Below are positions 41,901 to 46,085 of a stretch of DNA of 46,085 nt, one piece after another. How positions within the stretch are numbered: the first letter of the stretch is position 1; every line of letters begins with the position of its first letter. The DNA is from Clostridium sp. AM33-3 (lineage in GTDB: Bacteria > Bacillota > Clostridia > Lachnospirales > Lachnospiraceae). The stretch covers positions 1 through 46,085 of the forward strand of contig NZ_QUIV01000024.1 in assembly GCF_003480315.1 (NCBI RefSeq). Direction: 5' to 3'. A program made the position numbers and the translations under genes. The notes beneath the pieces were generated by a model. That model saw nothing but the letters and a program-made list of their open reading frames with translations, was not told where the DNA came from and ran no database searches.

Positions 41901-42884
41901 TTACAGGCTTTCGCCCTCGTTGTATGAATAATAGTCCGGGTCGCCGTACTGCGGCTTTTTCGGTGACAGTGCGCCGCTTGCCATGTCATGGGCGACAAGG
42001 GAAGTGTAGTAGTTGCCGATTGTGGACGGGGCATTGAAAAGGGCGGCTTTCAGATATTGCTTGATGTTGCGGATTTTCGTTGTGTTCTCCCGCATACAGT
42101 CAAGCACAAAGCGGATATGTTCGCCGTCCAGTTTCATAAACTTTGACTTCACAAGCTCTGCCGGGTAGTCGTCCCCCGCAATCCGTACCCGCTTTCTGGC
42201 GGTGCATACGGTTTCAAGCATGAGGTCTACAATCTCGTCCAGCCTGTCCCCGTCAAACTTCATGTCCTGTTTGAGAATGTGGTAGTCGATATTGTCCTTG
42301 ATGATTTCCCGGTATATCTCTACTGCGCTCTGTGCTGCCGCTTCCGTTCCTTTCCGTTCCGGCGGCGTAGCCGCTTCACCGCAAGGAGAGGGGTTAGGGG
42401 AAAGGATAGGAATGGAATGGGTACTTGATAAATCTGTATTTGATTTTTCTTTTTTTGGTAAGTCAGTTCTTTGTATATCTTTATTTAATTGCGTTGGATT
42501 TTCCAACGTAGGTTTTTCCAATGTTGGTTTTTCCTGCGTTGGATTATCCAATGTTGGATTTTCCAATGTAGGTAAATCCGGCGTAGGCGGCTGCGGCTGC
42601 TCGAATATCACATAGTCCGCGCCCCGCAAGCGTCCTTTCTCGTCGCGCTCCCTTGACCGGACGATATACCCGGCACGTTCAAGCTCCTTAATGGCTTCGC
42701 GGATAGCGTCTATCTTCTCCCGGTTGATAAGGGATAAGCCTTTCAAGGTGTAGTCCCAATCTTCGGGGAGTGACAGCATTTGCGACAACAGCCCTTTTGC
42801 TTTTAGGGATAGCTCCTTGTTGCGTAGGTGGTGGTTGCTCATAACGGTGTAGCCCTTGTTTCGTTCCACCCGGAAAACTGCCAT
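41901..42884 (-). CDS. Replication initiator-like protein of the ICE (RepA N-like, DUF6017 C-terminus)
   Basis: This 327-aa protein starts at ATG 42884 after AAAAGGAGTG. The N-terminal winged helix (NHHLRNKELSLKAKGLLSQM, then INREKIDAIREAIKELERAG) is followed by a five-residue repeat region (PTLEN, PTLDN, PTQEK and others). A low-complexity linker and a conserved C-terminal domain (IDYHILKQDMKFDGDRLDEI) follow, ending YYSYNEGESL. The end resembles that of the inner RepA (YSFKEGESL). It probably initiates replication of the excised ICE. The tandem DNA repeats inside the gene would be its binding sites. Confidence 0.85.
   Translation of the reverse strand: MAVFRVERNKGYTVMSNHHLRNKELSLKAKGLLSQMLSLPEDWDYTLKGLSLINREKIDAIREAIKELERAGYIVRSRERDEKGRLRGADYVIFEQPQPPTPDLPTLENPTLDNPTQEKPTLEKPTLENPTQLNKDIQRTDLPKKEKSNTDLSSTHSIPILSPNPSPCGEAATPPERKGTEAAAQSAVEIYREIIKDNIDYHILKQDMKFDGDRLDEIVDLMLETVCTARKRVRIAGDDYPAELVKSKFMKLDGEHIRFVLDCMRENTTKIRNIKQYLKAALFNAPSTIGNYYTSLVAHDMASGALSPKKPQYGDPDYYSYNEGESL
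42498..42587. repeat. Six tandem 15-bp iterons inside the ICE initiator gene
   Basis: Six contiguous units of 15 bp start at 42498, 42513, 42528, 42543, 42558 and 42573, with consensus ATTTTCCAATGTTGG. Read on the coding strand they give the pentapeptide series PTLEN/PTQEK. Position in the middle of a RepA-like gene is as in RepA_N replicons, so this is a candidate origin of the ICE. Confidence 0.85.
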
Positions 42885-42913
42885 AGTAAATCACTCCTTT
42901 TGCTGTGGATTTT

Positions 42914-43025
42914 GTTACGCAGTAGAAGCGCGGTTTCGGGGGATAAGGTATAAATCCCTTGCCGCGCCATATACGCACCCGGAAAACCGCTTGTAGCAAG
43001 GCTTTTTCTGCCCCTACTGCGTAAC
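42914..43025. repeat. 112-bp structured element, copy B
   Basis: It has the same terminal inverted repeats as copy A (GTTACGCAGTAG and CTACTGCGTAAC) and the same length. It aligns without gaps, keeping TTTCGGGGG, AAGGTATAAA, CCCGGAAA and CAAGG. It lies 29 bases upstream of the ICE initiator start codon, in the same orientation to that gene as copy C is to the inner repA. Confidence 0.85.
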
Positions 43026-43035
43026 AAAGGGCATG

Positions 43036-43085
43036 AAAAAAGCGGCGTTCCTGTTCTCCCGTATAGAGAGTAAGAAACGCCGCTT
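43036..43085 (-). terminator. Terminator near the right end of the ICE
   Basis: On the minus strand AGCGGCGTT and AACGCCGCT arms (43084-43076 and 43049-43041) are followed by TTTTTT. It would stop transcription entering the ICE from its right end before the initiator operon. Confidence 0.7.
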
Positions 43086-43161
43086 CTGCGTCGTATTCAG
43101 TTTTTAGTACAATACCCTGCTTGTCCGTCGCTCGAAAAACCTTGATTTTCCAGTGTTTTCA

Positions 43162-43188
43162 AAAGTATCGTTATCTAACGTCAGCTTT
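43162..43188. other. attR of the ICE
   Basis: The arm AAAGTATCGTTATCTAACG precedes CAGC and the core TTT (43186-43188). GTATCGTTATCT is the exact inverted copy of AGATAACGATAC at the left end. Joining both ends around TTT gives a near-symmetric site of about 50 bp, as expected for attP of a large serine recombinase. Confidence 0.85.
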
Positions 43189-44854
43189 CCAAAGACCAAG
43201 TTTCCAGAATATGATAAAAGACATTGAAAGCGGTCTGATAAACTGCGTGATTACGAAAGATTTATCCCGTCTGGGGAGAAACTATCTTGATTGTGGGTTA
43301 TATCTGGAAGTTTTCTTCCCAGAGCATAACGTGAGGTATATAGCGGTCAATGACGGCGTAGATACCTTGAATAAATCTGCTATGGACATCACGCCTTTCC
43401 GCAACATTTTAAACGAAATGTATGCCGCTGACATATCTGTTAAGATAAAATCGGCATATCGGGCGAGGTTTCAACAGGGGAAATTCATGGGAACTACCGC
43501 CCCTTATGGCTATATCAAAGACCCTGCCGACCACAACCATCTGCTGATAGATGATAAAGTGGCACATGTTGTAAAAGAGATATTCGACCTTGCATTAAAA
43601 GGGAATGGAGTTGCCAAAATTTGCAGACATCTTAATAAACAGCATATCCTACGCCCTGCCGCTTATGCGGCGGAGCGTGGCGAAACAGGCTTTGAACGTC
43701 ATTTTGAGGGGAACGAGGACAAACGCTATATTTGGAGTGGGAACAGCGTGAGGAGCATTTTAAGAAGCCCGATATATGCGGGAAATCTTGTAGGCTACAA
43801 ACGGATTGCCGCCAATATGAAAAGCAAGAAACGCCCCTCTAAGCTGCCCGAAGAATGGGAAGTGATACCCAATACCCATGAGGGAATAGTCACGCAGGAG
43901 GAATTTGATATTGTCCAACAGCTTATTACAAGTCGTAGGCTTCCACAGAACAAGGGAGGATTTGTAAATATTTTTGCAGGCGTTATCAAGTGTGTGGACT
44001 GCGGATGTGCTCTGCGGGCAATGAACGTACACAGGAGGAAACGCCCAGAGATTATCGACTGTGTACAGTATTCATGTAATAATTATGCAAGAAACGGAAG
44101 AAGCGAGTGTAGTGCCCACAATATAGAAGCAAGGGATTTATTCAATGCCGTTCTTGCCGACATCAACTGTTTTGCGGATATGGCAGTGAATGATGAAAAG
44201 GCGGTCAGGGCCATAGAAAAGCGGCTCACGGAAACAGACCAGAGCAGGGCGAAAGCATTAGAGAAAGAACGTAAGAAGCTGAACAAACGCCTTGCGGAAC
44301 TGGACAGGCTGTTTTCCTCTCTCTACGAGGATAAGGTCATGGAGCGTATTACCGAGCGGAATTTTGAGATGATGTCGGGGAAATACCAGAAAGAGCAGCT
44401 TGAAATTGAAGCAAGGCTGAAAGAGGTGACGGAAACTCTTAATGAAAGCTACGAGAAATCACGGGGAATCCGTGACTTCCTCGCCCTTATCCGAAATTAT
44501 CAAGGCTTAAAAGAACTGGATGCAACAGTTATAAACGCACTCATAGACAAGATACTTGTTTCGGAGCGTGAGAAGATGGCAGACGGAACAGTGAAGCAGG
44601 AAATCAAGATTTACTATAAATTCATCGGCTTTGTCGATGAATTACATATCATACCTACAAAACGGTGGGCAGCAATGCCCGCTAAAAATTGTACGGTGTG
44701 CGGCGTTGAATATGTCCCGGGCTCTGGTGCATCAAGGTATTGTCCTGCTTGTGCCAAGAAGATACGGAGGGAGAAATCAAACGAGAGCAAACGCAGGAGC
44801 AGAGAACAGAAAAGGATAGCATGTATGAACTGTCCGCAAAAAATGACCGACTAA
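43189..44854 (+). pseudogene. Large serine recombinase of the outer element, 3' fragment
   Basis: From QRPSFQNMIKDIES the frame runs through [10 protein letters not shown], the recombinase domain (APYGYIKDPADHNH), a zinc-ribbon (VIKCVDCGCALRAM) and a coiled coil. A second C-terminal cysteine ribbon follows (CTVCGVEYVPGSGASRYCPA) before a lysine/arginine-rich tail. With codons 1-63 at 6213-6403 it makes 618 aa. Alone it has no catalytic serine; a TTG at 43121 in ICE sequence could start it but lacks a ribosome binding site. The stop at 44852-44854 lies at the outer element's edge. Confidence 0.93.
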
Positions 44855-45132
44855 TATGGAATGGTGGAAGGAATAGAGAAGAGGAACTTCTTGCTAACTG
44901 CTATTTTAATTCCATGAAGCTGGCAATGGATAATGGAATCAGGTCTATTGCATTTCCTTCTATATCAACGGGAGTATATAGTTTTCCGGTTGAGTTGGCA
45001 GCAAAGATTGCAGTACATACAGTAAATAGGTTTTTGCAGGATAAACCGGATTGGTTTGATCTGGTGGAGTGGGTGCTATTTGATACTCATACTGAATCGG
45101 TGTATGAATCTGAGGTTGATAAAATATATTAA
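44854..45132 (+). pseudogene. Macro-domain protein, 3' fragment (insertion target of the outer element)
   Basis: The frame from ATA 44854 reads IWNGGRNREEELLANCYFNS and FPSISTGVYSFPVELAAKIA, the C-terminal half of an ADP-ribose-binding macro domain (YmdB/O-acetyl-ADP-ribose deacetylase type). The N-terminal half with the adenine-binding NAAN and the glycine-rich loop is absent and should lie left of the outer element, beyond this window. The gene is broken at the codons after the usual VGP. Confidence 0.85.
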
Positions 45133-45377
45133 AGATTAATCGGTTTAAGATTGGTTAGATCTCTTTGTTTAAACTGATTATTAAACCAATTAGTACTCCA
45201 AACTGCTATATAATAGGGGTTATGATTGGTTAAATAGGGTCAAATTCAACCAATTTGAAAAAAATGTCCTATTTCGTCCATAAATAGTATGTATATGGTA
45301 TACTAGCTAATAGTAATGCGGTTTCAACCGACATTACATATTATTATGAGAAATTAATGCAAAGGAGTTACAATCAA

Positions 45378-45800
45378 ATGGATAACAATGAAGTAGTAAC
45401 AGAAGAAGTGGCAGCAGTTGTTGAAAATAATACAGGGATTGAGATTGAGCCATTATTTGAGGAATATGTTGATTTTGACACATTTTCAAAGTCAGACTTC
45501 CGTGTTGTAAAGGTAAAAAATTGTGAGGCAGTACCTAAGAGTAAGAAACTTCTTAGATTTACACTTGATGATGGTACAGAGAATGAAAGAACTATTCTTT
45601 CAGGAGTACATGCATTTTACGAGCCGGAGGAACTTGTAGGTAAAACTTTACTTGCAATCGTAAATCTTCCACCACGTTCTATGATGGGAATAGATTCATG
45701 TGGTATGCTTCTTTCTGCAATTCACAATGTAAATGGAGAAGAAAAACTGAATCTGGTAATGTTAGATGACGCAATCCCAGCAGGTGCAAAATTGTATTAG
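45378..45800 (+). CDS. tRNA-binding domain protein (MetRS C-terminal / CsaA-like)
   Basis: This 140-aa protein starts at ATG 45378 after AAAGGAG. After an acidic N-terminal stretch (MDNNEVVTEEVAAVVENN) comes an OB-fold tRNA-binding domain: FDTFSKSDFRVVKVKNCEAV, SKKLLRFTLDDGT, ILSGVHAFYEPEELVGKTLL and SMMGIDSCGMLLSA. It matches the C-terminal dimerization domain of methionyl-tRNA synthetase, here free-standing and likely chromosomal. The DNA is AT-rich, unlike the ICE, and so reports the host composition. Confidence 0.85.
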   Translation: MDNNEVVTEEVAAVVENNTGIEIEPLFEEYVDFDTFSKSDFRVVKVKNCEAVPKSKKLLRFTLDDGTENERTILSGVHAFYEPEELVGKTLLAIVNLPPRSMMGIDSCGMLLSAIHNVNGEEKLNLVMLDDAIPAGAKLY

Positions 45801-45815
45801 GATTTGCACAGTTTT

Positions 45816-45850
45816 ACATATAACTTAGTGGATAATTATATGTGATTTTT
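45816..45850 (+). terminator. Terminator of the tRNA-binding gene
   Basis: ACATATAA (45816-45823) pairs with TTATATGT (45836-45843), followed by GATTTTT. It lies 15 bases after the stop codon. Confidence 0.65.
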
Positions 45851-45874
45851 AAATTTATGTTGAAAGTAGATAGT

Positions 45875-45903
45875 AAAAGAGCTGGGTATCATGTGCCCAG
45901 CTC
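45875..45903 (-). terminator. Terminator of the minus-strand gene at the right edge
   Basis: GAGCTGGG (45879-45886) pairs with CCCAGCTC (45896-45903), and on the minus strand TTTT follows. It sits about 45 bases after the stop codon of the partial minus-strand gene. Confidence 0.65.
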
Positions 45904-45949
45904 AATCGCTGCTACATGGAAGCCAATAAACCATGCAACAGCGGTTCTT

Positions 45950-46085
45950 TTATTCGCCAGTATATGCAATTTCTATCTCATAGCCGCCGTTCTCATAGTA
46001 GGCGTGGGAAAAATAGTATCTTATTGTGGGAGTATCCCAAAGTTTGTGTAAACCTCCAAACTGATGTAAGATAAAATTACTCAGT
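45950..46085 (-). CDS. Partial minus-strand gene, C-terminal end only
   Basis: An open frame enters from beyond the window and ends at TAA 45952-45950. The visible 44 residues include HKLWDTPTIRYYFSHAYYEN and GGYEIEIAYTGE, aromatic-rich and plausible as a folded C-terminus. A terminator follows. I do not recognise the family, and convergent orientation to the tRNA-binding gene fits a chromosomal gene. Confidence 0.5.
   Translation of the reverse strand, partial: LSNFILHQFGGLHKLWDTPTIRYYFSHAYYENGGYEIEIAYTGE

Noticed and set aside
42478..42590. CRISPR array at the tandem repeats near 42.5 kb
   Set aside because: Units are 15 bp and contiguous with no spacers, inside a coding frame; no cas genes anywhere in the window.
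43121..43188. Alternative start (TTG 43121) making the outer recombinase tail a separate gene
   Set aside because: The 5' part is ICE sequence without a ribosome binding site and the product lacks the catalytic serine; better read as the interrupted gene's 3' fragment.
45133..45377. Possible small RNA or attachment site in the AT-rich gap with TTGGTT/AACCAA motifs
   Set aside because: Several short GATTGGTTA and AACCAATT inverted motifs are visible but no ordered structure, core duplication or clear promoter pair could be supported.
45842..46051. 69-aa plus-strand frame at the right edge
   Set aside because: It overlaps the terminator hairpin and runs opposite a cleaner minus-strand C-terminus; no ribosome binding site.

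Overview
The window is a nested stack of mobile elements in what looks like a low-GC Clostridia genome, probably a Lachnospiraceae gut bacterium. I infer this from the AT-rich flanking genes at the right edge, the strong GGAGG ribosome binding sites and the Tn1549/CTn-type gene set. No tRNA or rRNA gene and no CRISPR array was seen.

Layout. (1) An outer mobilizable element fills 57-6403 and 43189-44854. It carries sigma-like HTH genes, a RepA-type ATPase, a repeat-rich region with a recognisable MobV oriT, a MobV relaxase, ParB, a YdbC/PC4-like protein and a large serine recombinase at its right end. Its right end lies inside a macro-domain gene, of which only the 3' half (44854-45132) is seen. 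Its left end is outside the window. (2) The outer recombinase gene is split after codon 63 by a 36,785-bp integrative conjugative element (ICE, 6404-43188). Removing the ICE at a shared TTT core restores a 618-codon frame. The ICE has its own serine recombinase, TnpW, regulators, an AT-rich cargo (KTR protein plus a Cfr/RlmN-like methyltransferase behind an attenuator leader), MobC and MobP relaxase, a 1428-aa ArdA/ArdC/YodL antirestriction protein, topoisomerase III, and a type IV secretion set (VirB4, VirB6-like, PrgI, CHAP hydrolase, VirD4, PcfB). It also carries an orphan DNA methyltransferase and a replication initiator. (3) Inside the ICE, the small Maff2 gene is split by a third element of 7,833 bp (30810-38642). 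This one carries a serine recombinase, TnpW, DnaC-like, RepA, cysteine-rich VLP, relaxase, MobC and two AT-rich secreted-protein genes. Excision at a GC core restores a 73-aa Maff2. A terminus like that of the third element also sits at bases 1-56, so a fourth element probably adjoins the window.

How the parts work together. The ICE looks able to build a conjugation channel. The outer and inner elements bring only relaxase, oriT and recombinase and probably use such a channel in trans. The ICE blocks the outer element's recombinase, and the inner element breaks an ICE gene.

The most unusual signals are non-coding. A 112-bp structured element occurs three times, at VLP 3' ends and upstream of repA. 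A 99-bp oriT-like module is present twice in inverted orientation in the ICE, with a related site in the inner element. Tandem iterons of 15 and 23 bp lie inside the two rep genes. In addition, a lysine-rich C-terminal tail is shared by three unrelated ICE proteins and may be a secretion or docking signal.
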